Assembly (NCBI RefSeq): GCF_024679095.1
Contig: NW_026111652.1
Span: 232,501 to 296,500, forward strand
Origin: Eriocheir sinensis
Lineage: Eukaryota; Arthropoda; Malacostraca; Decapoda; Varunidae
Direction of reading: 5' to 3'
Length of the DNA: 64,000 nucleotides
Position numbers and translations under genes: made by a program. Positions 41,401-63,015 of this stretch are shown piece by piece (within the stretch, counting starts at the first letter, position 1; the number at the start of each line of letters is the position of its first letter). Below the pieces are notes generated by a model, which was not told the DNA's origin, did not search any database, and was given only the letters and a program-made list of their open reading frames with translations.

Positions 41401-42978
41401 TATATATAATTTATAAATATTTAATGTGCATTTTAGTACATATATATATTCATAGAAATCATTATTTTATTGTGTAATTTTGTATATAATTTCAAAATAA
41501 TGTAAATTTACATTATTCTATTGATATTCTGTTCATTTATTTTGATACGATTTTACATTATCCTATGTGTATTTTGTATATATTTTTTATACATATTTAC
41601 ATTATTTAATGTAGATTTTGTATGTATATTTTTATACAAATTTACGTTATTTTATGTGTATTGTGTATATTTATTTTGATACGAATTTACATTATTTTAT
41701 GTGTATTTTGTATATATTTTCATAAATTTACATTATTTTATGTATTTGTATATATATTTGATTCAAATTTATACATTATTTTATTTAATGTGTATTTTGT
41801 ATATATTTTCATACAAATTTATATTATTTTATGTATTTTACATATATTTTATATAAATTTACCTTATTTATGTTTATTTTGTATATTTATCTTATTACAA
41901 ATTTAAATTTTTTTATTGGTATATTTTTATTTATTTTATACGAAATTTACAATTTAGATTATTTGTATTTTGTATACATTTTATATACTCATTTACATCA
42001 TTTTATGTGCATTTTGTATATAAATTATATTTCATAGAAATTGTTATTTTATGTGTTTTTGTATATATGTTTTCAAACAAATTTACATTTTTTATAATGT
42101 TTTTGCATATTATTTCAATACAAATTTACATTATTATATGTATTTTGTATATTTATTTTGATACAAATTAATTTTTTTATGTATTTTGTATATATTTTTA
42201 AAAAATACGTTATTTTATGGGTATTTTGATCTATATTTTCATACAAATTTACATTATTTTATTAATATTCTGTGTATTTTGATACGATTTTACATTATTC
42301 TATTTGTGTTTCTATATATTTTTTTTTAATGAGTATTTTGTATATATATATATATACAAAATTTAGTATTTGTTTATATATTTTCATTCAAATTTTCATT
42401 ATTTTATGTGTATTTTGTATGTATTTCAATACAAATTTAATTTTTTATGTGTATTTTGTATATTTATTTTATACAAATTTAATTATTTTTTGTGTATTTT
42501 TATATATTTTTATACAAATTTGTTATTTTATGTGTATTTTGTATATGTATTTTCAACATTTACATTCTCTTATTGTTATTTTCCTTATTTATTTTGATAC
42601 GAATTTACATTATTTATCTATATATTTTGTATATATATTTTACGTATTTTCATTATATGTATTTTGTATATATATTTCAATAAAATCTACGTTATTATGT
42701 GTATTCGTATATATATTTTGAAACAAATCTACATTATTTTATGTGTATTTTGTATATATATTTCATTACAAATTTGCCTTATTTTATGTTTATTTTATAT
42801 TCATTTTCATTCAAATTCAAATTATTTTGTAGTATGTGTATATAATTATTTGGATTTACGTTATTTTATGTGTATTTTCTATATATATTTTCATTCAAAA
42901 TTACTTTATTTTATCGGTATTTTGTTAATTTATTTCGATACGAATTTAGATTATTTTATGTGTATTTTCTATACATAT
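32475..42978 (+). repeat. 45-bp satellite with clear 0.6-0.7 kb higher-order repeat
   Basis: This is the best display of the higher-order unit. The marker monomer (consensus GGGTATTTTGCATCTTTA, with variants) occurs at 32763, 33476, 34896, 35614, 36271, 36924, 37523, 38357 and 39006. Seven of the eight adjacent spacings are 599-834 bp, mostly 650-720; the gap from 33476 to 34896 is about two units. Between markers the order is: a GATATTCTGTGTATTTA monomer, two or three GTATATATTTT monomers, GTTTATATATTTTC, GTATATGTATTTC, a GTATATAGTTTTATAC monomer, ACACATTCTTTTATTGG, TTGTTTATTTATTTTG, TTTTTATACGTATTTAC, ATAGAAATCTACGTT, ATTCGTATATATATTTTG and GCATATCTATTTC, then the marker again. Short-variant blocks interrupt at 33935 and 39786. 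Quality drops after about 41040. Confidence 0.92.
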
Positions 42979-44025
42979 ACATATAGAGTAAATTTCTGTA
43001 AATATATATTCAAAATACATATAAAATTATGTAAATAAGTATAAAAATATATATATCAATACACCTAAAAAATGGAAATTCGCATAAAAAAAACCGATAA
43101 AAGAACGTATATTTATAGGAATACACATACCAATATTTAAATTTGTATAAATAAATATACAAAATGTACATACAATAAGGTAAACTTGTATTGATAGAGA
43201 TATGCAAAATACATGTAAAACAATGTAAATTTGTTCAAAATATATATACGAATACACATAAAGTAACATGATTTCTCTAATAATATATACAAAATACACA
43301 TAAAATTAAGTAAATACGTATAAAAATGTATAAAAATACACATAAAATAATGTAAATTGAATCAAAATAAATAAACAAAAGGAAATACCAATAAAAGAAT
43401 GTGTATTTGTATAAATATAAATATACAAAATACACATACAAATGTACATAAAATAAGGTAAATTTGTAATGATATATATGTACATGTGTAAATACACATA
43501 AAATAATGTAAATTTATATGAAAATATATACAAATACAAAAAATAACATGAATTTGTATAAAAATATATATTCAAAATAAATATTAAATAATGTAAATGC
43601 GTATAAAAATATATATACAGAAGTACATATAAAATAATGTAAATTCGTATCAATATAAATCAACAATTGAAAATAAATTTACAAAATACACATAATATAA
43701 CTAAAATTTGTGTTAAAATATATACAAAAAAACATAGAAATAATTTGAGTTTGTATGAAAATAGATATACAAAATACGCATAAAACTAGTTAAATTTTGA
43801 AATATATATACAAAATACCCATAAAATATTGAAAATTTGTGTCAAAAAATATCAACAAAAAAACAAAAAATAACGTAAATTTTTATTAAAAAAATATAAA
43901 ATACATAGAAGAATGTCAAATCGTAACGATATGAATGAGCAGATTATCAATAAAATAATGTAAATTTGTATGTAAATAACGATGCAAAATACCCATGAAA
44001 TAACGCATATTTTTATATAAATTTG
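42979..44025 (-). repeat. Inverted satellite segment, about 1.05 kb
   Basis: The orientation flips after TATACATATACATATAGAG (about 42978) to reverse-complement monomers (CAAAATACACATAAAATTA, CAATAAAAGAATGTG). It flips back near 44026 within TTTTTATATAAATTTGAAA, where the A-rich and T-rich strands meet almost symmetrically. Confidence 0.88.
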
Positions 44026-44608
44026 AAATTTGCGATATTTATGTGTATTTTGTATATGTTTTCTCATAAAAATTTACATTATTTTATTGGTATTTTATTA
44101 TTTATTTTGATATGCATTTACATTATTTTATATGTACTTTGTATATATATTTTATACGCATTTACATTATTTGATATTTTTTTATATATTTTATACAAAT
44201 TCATGGTATTTTATGTGCTTTATATATATATTTTCATACTATTATTTTTATGTATATAAATTTTGTTATTTTATGTATTATAAATTTATTTATTTATGTA
44301 TTGTACATATATTTCATTACAATTACCTTATTTTATGTTTATTTTGTATATTTATTTCATTTAATATTAAATTATTTTATGTATATTTGAATTTTTATTT
44401 AGGTTATTTTATGTGTATTTTCTATATATATTTTCATCCAAAAATTATATTATTTTATTGGTATTTTGTTAGTTTAATTCGATAAGAATTTAGATTATTT
44501 CATAGGTTTTTTTGTATTCATATTTTTATACGCATTTACATTATTAAATGTGTGTTTTGTATATATATTTTATGCACATTTACTTTATTTTATGTGAATT
44601 TTGTACCA
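44026..44608 (+). repeat. Short plus-orientation satellite segment
   Basis: About 580 bp of eroded plus monomers containing the class with AATTCGATAAGAATTTAGA and TTTTATGCACATTTAC, matching the block type seen at 33935 and 39786. It ends at TTTTGTACCATGTGCATG, where orientation changes again. Confidence 0.85.
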
Positions 44609-45301
44609 TGTGCATGTAAATATGTAAAAAATACATACAAATACACATAGAATAATAAAAAATCGTATTAAAATAAATACAGAATATCCAATAAAATAAA
44701 GTAAATTTGTATGAAAATAAAAGCAAAATACCCATAAAAAGCGTATTTTAAAGTTAAAAATATGTATAAAAAACACACATCAAATAATTAAATTTGTATT
44801 AAAATAAATACACAAAATGCACGTACAATATGGTAAATTTGTATTGAAATAGATATGCAAAACACACATAAAACAATGTAAATCTATTTCAAAATATATA
44901 TACGATTACACTTAAAAAAAAACGTAAATTTCTATAAAAATATATATAAAAAATACATACAAAAATACACAAAAATAATTTAAATTTGTATGAAAATAAA
45001 CATACATAATACGAATAAAATTAGGTAAATTTGTATTGAAATTCATATACAAAATACACATAAAATAATGAAAATTTGAATAAAAATATATAAAAAAAAA
45101 CTTTAAATTACGTAAATTTGTAAAAAAATATATATACAAAATACACATTAAATAATGCAAATATGTATGAAAAAAATATATACAAAACACAAGTAGAATA
45201 GTGTAAAATCGTATCAAAATAAATACACAGAATATTAGTAAAATAATGTAAATTTGTATGAAAATATAGATGCAAAATACCCTTAAAATAACGCATTTTT
45301 T

Positions 45302-45577
<276 letters not shown>

Positions 45578-47269
45578 AAATATTTAAATTTGTATTAAAA
45601 TAAATATACAAAATGTGCATTCATGATGGTAAATTTGTATTTAAATAGATCTGCAAATTACATATAAAACAATTAAATTTGTTTCAAAATATATATATGC
45701 AATTCAAAATAACGTAGATTTCTATAAAAATATATATACAAAATACACATAAAATTAAGTAAATAAGTATAAAAAAATGTATACAAAATACACATATAAA
45801 TTTGTATGAAAATATATATACAAATACACATAAAATAATATGAATTTGTATAAAATTTGTTTCAAAATATATACGAATACACACAATAAAATAACGTAAA
45901 TTTTTATGAAAGTATATATACAAAATACACACAAAATAATTTAAATACATAGAAAAATATATATTCAAAAAACACATAAAATTATGTAAATTCGTATCAA
46001 AATAAAAAAAAATGTATATTTGTAGGAAAATATATACAAAATACAAATAAATAAGTAGAATTTGTATAAAAATATATACAAAAAAACACAAAAATAATTT
46101 AAATTTGTTTGAAAATATATATGCAAAATACACATAAAATTAGACAAATTTGTATTGAAATACATATAAAAATTACATAAAATAATGTAAATTTGTATGA
46201 AAATATATAAACAAATACACATAAAATAACGTAAATTTGGATAAAATATATATACAAAATAAACATTAAATAATGTAAATATGTATAAAAATATATATAT
46301 ATACAAAATACACATAGAATAATGTTAAATCGTATCAAAATAAATAAACAGAATATCATTAAAATAATGTAAATTTGTATGAAAATAAAGATGCAAAATA
46401 CCCATATAATAACGCATATTTGTATAAAAATATATATACAAAAATACACATAAATTAATTAAATTTGTATTAAATAAATATGCAAAATGAACATACAATA
46501 AAATAAATTTGTATTGAAATAGATATGCAAAATACACATAAATAATGTAAATTTGTATCAAAATATATATACGAATAAACATAAAATAGAGTAAATTTCT
46601 ATGAAAATATATATACAAAATACATTTAAAATGATGTAAATAAGTATAAAAATATATATATCAAATACACCTAAATAATGTAAATTCGGTTCAAAATAAA
46701 TAAACAAAATTCCGATAAAAAGCATCTATTTGTAGGAAAATAAATATACAAGATACACATAAAATAACGAAAATTTGTATAAAAATATATACAAAAAAAA
46801 ATTAAATAATAATATCAATTTGTATGAAAATAGATATACAAAATACACATATAATTAGTTAAATTTGTATTTAAATACTTGTACAAAATACACATACAAT
46901 AATGTAAATTTGTATGAAATGAAAACAAATACACATAAAATAAGGTACATTTGTATGAAATATATATACAAAATACACATAAAATAATGTAAAATCGTAT
47001 CAAAATTAGTACTCAAAATATCAATAAAATAATTTAAATTTGTATGAAAATAAAGATGCAAAATACCCATAAAATAAAGCATATTTTTTAAAAAAATACA
47101 TATACAAAAATACACATAGAATAATTAAATTAGTATTAAAATTAATATACAAAATGCAGATACTATAAGGTAAATTTGTATTGAAAAAAAATGCAAAATA
47201 CACATAAAAGTGTAAATTTGTTTCAAAATATATAAACGAATACAGATAAAATAACGTAGATTTCTATAG

Positions 47270-47271
<2 letters not shown>

Positions 47272-47358
<87 letters not shown>
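47272..47358. repeat. (AT)n tract, about 87 bp
   Basis: This is the shortest of the long tracts. It sits between GATTTCTATAGGA and CAAAATACACATGAAATG, exactly where an inverted monomer would have its short alternating core. Confidence 0.96.
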
Positions 47359-47360
<2 letters not shown>

Positions 47361-50300
47361 AAATACACATGAAATGATGTAAATACGTATAAAAATATAT
47401 ATACAAAATACACATTAAATAATGAAAACTCGCGTCAAAATAAATAAACAAAATATCAATAAAAGAATGTGTATTTGTATGAAAATAAATATACAAAATA
47501 CACATCAGATAACCTAAATTTGTATAAAACTATATACAAAAATACACAAAAATATTTTAAATTTGTATGAAAAAAAATATACAAAATACACATAAAATTA
47601 GGTAAATTTGTATTTAAATATATATACAAAATACACATAAAATAATGTAAATTTTAATGAAAATACTTAAACAAATACACTTAAAATAACGTAAATTTTT
47701 ATAAAAATATATATGCAAAACACAAATAGAATAATGTAAAATCGTATCAAAATAAATACACAAAATATTAATAAAATAATGTAAATTTGTATTAGAATAA
47801 AGAGGCAAAATACCCATAAAATAACGCTTTTTTTTTTTATATAAAAATATATATACCAAAATACACATAAAAAAATTAAATTAGTATTAAAATAAATATA
47901 TAAAAAACACACACAATAAAGTAAAATTGTATTGAAATAAATATGCAAAATACATATAAAACAATGTAAATTTGTTTCAAAATATATACACGAATACACA
48001 TAAAATAACGTAGATTTCTATAAAAATATATATACAAAATACACATAAAATGAAGTAAATACGTATAAAAAAATGTATACAAAATACACATCAAATAATG
48101 TAAATTCGTATCAAAATAAATAAACAAAATACCAATAAAAGAATGTGTATTTGTATAAATATAAATATACAAAATACACATAAAATAACGTAAATTTATA
48201 TAAAACTATATACAAAAATAAACAAAAGTAATTAAATTTGTATGAAAATAGATATACAAAATAAGGTAAATTCGTATCAAATTCAATAAACAAAATTCAG
48301 ATAAAAGAACATATATATGTAGAAAAATAAATATACAAAATACACATAAAATAACGAAAATTTGTATGAAAATATACAAAAATAAACAAAAATAATTTCA
48401 ATTTGTATGAAAATAGATATTCAAAATACACATATAATTAGTTAAATTTGTCTTTAATACATGTACAAAATACACATAAAATAATGTAAATTTGTATGAA
48501 ATGAAAACAAATACACATAAAATAACGTACATTTGTATAAAATATATATATATATATATATAAAATACACATAGAATAATGTAAAATCGTATCAAAATAA
48601 ATACACAGAATATCAATAAAATTACGTAAATTTGTATGAAAATAAAGGTGCAAAATACCCAAAAAATTAAGCATATTTTTATAAAAATATATATACAAAA
48701 ATACACATTCAATAATTAAATTTGTATTAAAAGTAATATACAAAATACACATACAATAAAGGTAAATTTTTTTTTAAATATGCAAAATACACATAAAACA
48801 ATGTAAATTTGTTTCAAAATATACATACGAATACATATAAAATAACGTAGATTTCTATAGAAATATATATACAAAATGCACTTGAGATGCTGTAAATACG
48901 TATAAAAATATATATACAAAATAGACATTAAATAATGTAAATTTCGTGTCAAAATAAATAAATAAAATATCAATAAAAGAATGTGTATTTGTATGAAAAT
49001 ACATATACACAATACACATAAAATAACGTAAATTTGTATAAAACTATGTAATTTTGTATGAAAATATATAAAAAAATACACATAAAATAACGTAAATTTG
49101 GATAAAATACATATACAAAATATACATTTAATAATGTAAATATGTATAAAAATATATATACAAAATACACATAGAATAATGTTAAATCGTATCAAAATAA
49201 ATAAACAGAATATTAATTAAATAATGTAAATTTGTATGAAAATAAAGATGCAAAATACCCATATAATAACGCATATTTGCATAAAAATATATATACAAAA
49301 ATAAACATAGAATAATCAATTTTGTATTAAAAATAATATACAAAATGCACATACAATAAGGTAAATATATATTGAAAAAATATGCAAAATACACATAAGA
49401 CAATGTAAATTTGTTTCAAAATATATATACGAATACTCATAAAATAACGTAGATTTCTATAGAAATATATAACCAAAATACACATGAAATGATGTAAATA
49501 CGTATAAAAATATATATACAAAATACACATTAAATAATGTACATTCGTGTCAAAATAAATAAACAAAATATCATGAAAAGAATGTGTATTTGTATGAAAA
49601 TAGATATACAAAATACAAATAAAATAACCTAAATTTGTATAAAACTATATACAAAAATACACAAAAATAATTTAAACATGTATGAAAATAAATATACAAA
49701 AAACACATAAAATTAGGTAATTTTGTTTTGAAATACATATACAAAATACACATAAAATAATGTAAATTTGAATGAAAATATATAAACATATACACTTAAA
49801 ATAACGTAAATTTGTATCAAATATATATACAAATACACATTAAATAATGTAAATATGTATAAAAAAATAGATACAAAACACAAATAGAATAATGTAAAAT
49901 CGTATCAAAATAAATACACAAAATATTAATAAAATAATGTAAATTTGTATGAAAATTAAGATGCAAAATACCCATAAAATAACGCATTTTTTATAAAAAT
50001 ATATATACGAAAACACATAAAATATCTGATTTTGTATTAAAATAAGTATACAAAATGCACATACAATAAGGTAAATTTGTATTGAAATAGATATGCAAAA
50101 TACATATAAAACAATGTAAAATTTGTTTCAAAATATATATACGAATACACATAAAATAACGTAGATTTCTATAAAAATATATATACAAAATACACATAAA
50201 ATGAAGTAAATACGTATAAAAAAATGTATACAAAATACACATGAAATAATGTAAATTCGTATCAGAATAAAATTAATAAACAAAATACCAATGAAAAAAT

Positions 50301-50437
50301 GTGTATTTGTATAAAAATAAATATACAAAATACACATAAAATATCGTAAATTTATATAAAACTATATACAAAAATACACAAAAGTAGTTAAATTTGTATG
50401 AAAATAGATATACAAAATACACATAAAATGAACTAAA

Positions 50438-57302
<6,865 letters not shown>

Positions 57303-57580
57303 CAATATTTTATGTGTATATTTGTATTTGTATTTAGGTTATTTTATGTGTATTTTGTATATATATTTTCATCCAAAATTACATTATTTTATTGGTATTT
57401 TCCTAATTTAATTCGATACGAATTTAGATTATTTCATAGGTATTTTCTATACATATTTTTATACTCATTTACATTATCTAATGTGTGTTTTGTATATATA
57501 TTTTTATGCAAATTTATTTTATGTTCATTTTTCTACATATATTTTTATAGAAATTTGCGATATTTTATGTATATAGTTTT
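57303..57580 (+). repeat. Plus-orientation short-variant satellite block (about 280 bp)
   Basis: A single copy of the block beginning GTGTATATTTGTATTTGT at 57314. It closely resembles 59175-59440 and 63642-63907, sharing TTCATCCAAAATTA and AATTCGATACGAATTTAG. It is bounded on both sides by inverted sequence. Confidence 0.9.
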
Positions 57581-57864
57581 ATATGCAAAATACATATAAA
57601 ACAATGTAAATTTGTTTTAAAATATATATACGAATACACATAAAATAACGTAGATTTGTATAAAAATATATATACAAAATACACATAAAATGAAGTAAAT
57701 ACGTATAAGAAAATGTATACAAAATACACATAAAATAATGTAAATTCGTATCAAAATAAATAAACAAAATACCAATAAAAGAATGTGTATTTGTATAAAT
57801 ATAAATATACAAAATACACATAAAATAACGTAAATTTGTATAAAACTATATACAAAAATACACA
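57581..57864 (-). repeat. Inverted satellite copy nearly identical to 60595-60878
   Basis: All 284 bases are the reverse complement of 60595-60878 with two mismatches and no gaps by direct reading. Shared private variants include the C in CATTTTCTTATACG and ATACAAATCTACG instead of the usual ATAGAAATCTACG. Similarity stops at both edges of the segment. Confidence 0.93.
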
Positions 57865-60800
57865 CACAAATTTAGGTTATTTTATGTGTATTTTGTATAT
57901 CTATTTTCATACAAATACACATTCTTTTCATGATATTTTGTTTATTTATTTTGACACGAATTAACATTATTTAATGTGTATTTTGTATATATATTTTTAT
58001 ACGTATTTACATTATTTCAAGTGTATTTTGTATATATATTTCTATAGAAATCTGCGTTATTTTATGTGTATTCGTATATATATTTTGAAACAAATGTACT
58101 TTGTTTTATATGTATTTTGCATATTTTTCAATACAAATACCTTATTGTATGTTTTGTATATTAATTTTAATACAAATTTGATTAATCTATGTATTTTTGT
58201 ATATGTATTTTTATAAAAATATACTTTATTTTATGGGTATTTTGCATCTTTATTTTCATACAAATTTACATTATTTTATTGATATTCTGTGTATTTATTT
58301 TGATATGATTTTACATTATTCTATGTGTATTTTGTATATATATTTTATATAAAATGTATTTGTTTTCATTTCATACAAATCTACATTATTTTATGTGTTT
58401 TTGTACATGTATTTAAATACAAATTTAACTAGTTATATATGTATTTTGTATATCTATTTTGTATGTATATTTTCATAGAAATTTACTCTATTTTATGAGT
58501 ATTCGTATATATATTTTGATACAAATTTACATTATTGATGTGTATTTTGCATATCTATTTCAATACAAATTTACTTTATTGTACGTGCATTTTGTATATT
58601 TATTTTAATACAAATTTAATTATTTTATATGTATTTTTGTATATATATTTTTATGCAAATATGCGTTATTATATGGATATTTTGCATCTTTATTTTCATA
58701 CAAATTTACATTATTTTATTGATATTCTCTTTATTTATTTTGATACGATTTAACATTATTCTTTGTGTATTTTGTATATTTTTTTTATACATATTTACAT
58801 TATTTAATGTTCATTTTGTATTTATATTTTATCCAAATTTACTTTATTTTATGTGTAGTTGTGTATATATTTTCATACAAATTTATATTATTTTATGTGT
58901 TTTTTGTATATATATTTTTCTACGTATTTAAATTATTTTATGTGTATTTTGTATATACATTTTCATAAAAAAATTACGTTATATTATTGTGTGTATAAGT
59001 ATATATTTTGATACAAATTTTATACAAATTCATGTTATTAATGTGTATTTGCATATATATTTTCATACAAATTTATATTATTATATGTGTATTTTTTCAT
59101 ATATTTCATTACAAATTTACCTTATTTTATGTTTATTTTGTATATTTATTTCATTCAATTTTAAATTATTTTATGTGTATATTTGTATTTGTATTTAGGT
59201 TATTTTATGTGTATTTTGTATATATATTTTCATCCAAAATTAGTTTATTTTATTGATATTTTCTTAATTTAATTCGATACGAATTTAGATTATTTCATAG
59301 GTATTTTGTATACATATTTTTATACTCATTTACCTTATCTAAAGTATGTTTTGTATATATATTTTTATGCAAATTTATTTTATGTTCATTTTTGTACATA
59401 TATTTTTATAGAAATTTGCGTTATTTTATGTATATAGTTTTATATAAATTTACGTTATTTTATGTGCATTTTGTATATTTATATTTATACAAATACACAT
59501 TCTTTTATTGGTATATTGTTTATTTACATTTATACGAATTTACATTTTTTTTTTGTGTATTTTGTATACATTTTTTCATACGTATTTACTTAATATTATG
59601 TGTATTTTGTATATGTATTTTTATAGAAATCTATGTTATTTTATGTGTATTCGTATATATATTTTGAAACAAATTTACATTATTTTATATGTATTTTGCA
59701 TATCTATTTCAATACAAATTTACCTTATTGTATGTGCATTTTGTATATTTATTTTAATACAAATTCAAATATTTTATGTGTATTTTGGTATCAATAATTT
59801 TATAAAAAATGCGTTATTTTATAGGTATTTTGCATCTTAATTTTCATACAAATTTACATTATTTTATTAGTATTCTGTGTATATATTTTGATACAATTTT
59901 ACATTATTCTATTTGTGTTTTGTATATATTTTTTTTATACATATTTACATTATTTAATTTGTATTTTGAATATATATTTCATACAAATTTACGTTATTAT
60001 ATGTGTATTTGTTTATATATTTTCTTTCAAATTTACATTATTTTATATGTATTTTGTATATGTATTTCAATACAAATTAACCTAATTTTATGTGTATTTT
60101 GTATATCTCTTTTCATACAAATTTAAATTATTTTTGTGTATTTTTGTATATAGTTTTATACAAATTTAGGTTATTTTATGTACTCATTTACATTATTTAA
60201 TGTGTGTTTTGTATATATATTTTTATCCAAAGTTACTTTATTTTACGTTCATTTTTGGACATATATTTTTATGGAAATTAGCGTTATTTTATATGTATTT
60301 CTATATGTTTTCTCATACAAATTTACATTATTTTATTGATATTTTGTTTATTTAGTTTGATACGAATTACATGATTATGTGTATTTTGTACATATTTTTT
60401 ATACGTATTTACATTACTTAATGTGTATTTTGTTTATATATTTTTAAACAAATTTACGTTATTATATGTATTTTTATAAATATTTTGATACAAATTTACA
60501 TTATTTTATGTATTTTGTATATACATTTCAATTCAAATTTAGCTTATTTTATCTGTATTTTGTATATCTATTTTCATACGAATTTAATAACTTCTGTGTT
60601 TTTTTGTATATAGTTTTATACAAATTTACGTTATTTTATGTGTATTTTGTATATTTATATTTATACAAATACACATTCTTTTATTGGTATTTTGTTTATT
60701 TATTTTGATACGAATTTACATTATTTTATGTGTATTTTGTATACATTTTCTTATACGTATTTACTTCATTTTATGTGTATTTTGTATATATATTTTTATA

Positions 60801-61284
60801 CAAATCTACGTTATTTTATGTGTATTCGTATATATATTTTGAAACAAATTTACATTGTTTTATATGTATTTTGCATATCTATTTCAATACAGATTTACCT
60901 TATTGTATGTGTATTTTGTATATTTATTTTAATACAAATCAATTTTTTCATATGTATTTTGATATATATTTTTTTATAAAAAATGCGTTATTTAATGGGT
61001 AATTTGCATCTTTATTTTCATACAAATTTACATTGTTTTATTAATATTCTGTGTATTTATTTTGATACGATTTTACATTATTCTATTTGTGTTTTGTATA
61101 TATTTTTTTATATATATTTATATTATTTAATGTGTATTTTGTATATTTTAAAACAAATTTACGTTATTTTATGCGCATCTGTTAAAATATTTTGATACAA
61201 ATTTACATTATTTTATGTTTTTTGTATATATATTTCAATACAAATTTAGTTTATTTTATGTATATTTTGTATATCTATTTTCAT
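57865..61284 (+). repeat. Plus-orientation satellite block, about 3.4 kb
   Basis: Regular monomers with marker GGGTATTTTGCATC near 58237 and relatives near 58676, 59822 and 60998, and a short-variant block at 59175. It includes the parent or sister copy (60595-60878) of the inverted segment at 57581 and one member (59175-59533) of the direct pair with 63642-64000. It ends at CTATTTTCATTTGTATCAAA, where orientation flips. Confidence 0.92.
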
Positions 61285-63015
61285 TTGTATCAAAATAAAT
61301 AAACAAAATAGCAATAAAATAATGTAAATTTGTATGAGAAAACATATACAAATACACATAAAATAACGCAAATTTCTAAAAATATATGTACAAAATGCAC
61401 ATAAAATAAAGTAAATTTGCATAAAAATATATATACAAAACACACATTAAATAATGTAAATGCGTACATAAAATAACCTAAATTTGTATCAAACTATATA
61501 CAAAAATACACAAAAATATATATACAAAAAACAAATAGAATAATGTAAAATTGTATCAAAATAAATACACCGAATATTAATAAAACAATGTAAATTTGTA
61601 TGAAAATAAAGATGCAAAATTCCCATCAAATAGCGCATTTCTTATAAAAATATATATACCAAAATACACATAAAATATTTAAATTTGTATTGAAATAAAT
61701 ATACAAAATGCACATACAATAAGGTAAACTTCTATTGAAAGAGATATGCAAAAATACATATAAAACAATGTAAATTTGTTTCAAAATATATTTACGAATA
61801 CACATAAAATAACGTAGATTTCTATAAAAATATATTTACAAAATACACATAAAATTATGTAAATACGTATAAAAAAATGTAAACAAAATACACATAAAAT
61901 AATGTAAATTCGAAACAAAATAAATAAACAAAATACCAATAAAAGAATGAGTATTTGTATAAATATAAATGTACAAAATACACAAAATACACATAAAATA
62001 TGGTATTTATTTTATCAAATTTAAGTACAAAATACACATAAAATAATGTAAATTTATATGAAAATATATACAAATACACATAAAATACCATGAATTTGTA
62101 TAAATTTATATATTCAAAATAAATATTAAATAATGTAAATGCGTATAAAAATATATATACAAAGTACATATAAAATAATGTAAATTCGTATCAATATAAA
62201 TCAACAAAATACCAATAAAATAATATATATTTGAATGAAAATAGATTTACAAAATACACATAACATAACTAAAATTTGTATTGAAATATATACAAAAATA
62301 CAACAAAATAATTTGAGTTTGTATGAAAATAGATATTCAAAATACACATAAAACTAGGTAAATTACTTTTGAAATATATATACAAAATACCCATAAAATA
62401 TTGTAAATTTTTGTCAAAATATATAAACAAATACAAATAAAATAATTTAAAATAACGTAAATATGTATCAAATATATATACAAAAAACACATTAAATAAT
62501 GTAAATATGTATAAAAAAATATATACAAAAACACAAATAAAATAATGTAAAATCGTATCAAAATAAATACAGAAAATATTAATAAAATAATGTAAATTTG
62601 TATGAAAATTAAGAGGCAAAACACCCATAAAATAACGCATTTTTTATAAAAATATATATACGAAAAAACATAAAATATTTGATTTTGTATTAAAATAAAT
62701 AGGCATAAAAAATATACATAAAATAAGCTAAATTTGAATTGAAATATAAATACAAAATACATAAAATAATGTAAATTTGTATCAAAATACTTATACAAAT
62801 ACACATATAATAACGTAAATTTGTATAAAAATATATGAACAAAATACACATTAAATAATGTAAATACGTATAAAAAAAATGTACAAAATACACAAATAAT
62901 CATGTAATTCGTATCAAAATAAATAGACAAAATACCAATAAAATAATGTAAATTTCTATGAGAAAACATATACAAAATACACATAAATAACGCAAATATC
63001 AATAAAAATATATAT
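61285..63015 (-). repeat. Inverted satellite block, about 1.7 kb
   Basis: Reverse-complement monomers from GTATCAAAATAAATAAAC onward, with a fused monomer near 61465 (GCGTACATAAAATAACC). It ends near 63015 in ATATATAATATAATATATTT, a small palindromic AT patch at the turn. Confidence 0.9.

Larger units (their letters stand above)
41040..44610. repeat. Degenerate satellite zone
   Basis: Monomers here carry many one- to three-base deletions and fused halves (for example GTATATATTTTCATAAATTT and TATTTGTATATATATTTG). The stretch 41200-41500 hardly shows the 45-bp phase at all. It spans two orientation switches (about 42979 and 44026). Either this is an old, eroded part of the array, or the consensus sequence is poor in deletions-prone AT DNA. 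No gene is visible. Confidence 0.7.
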
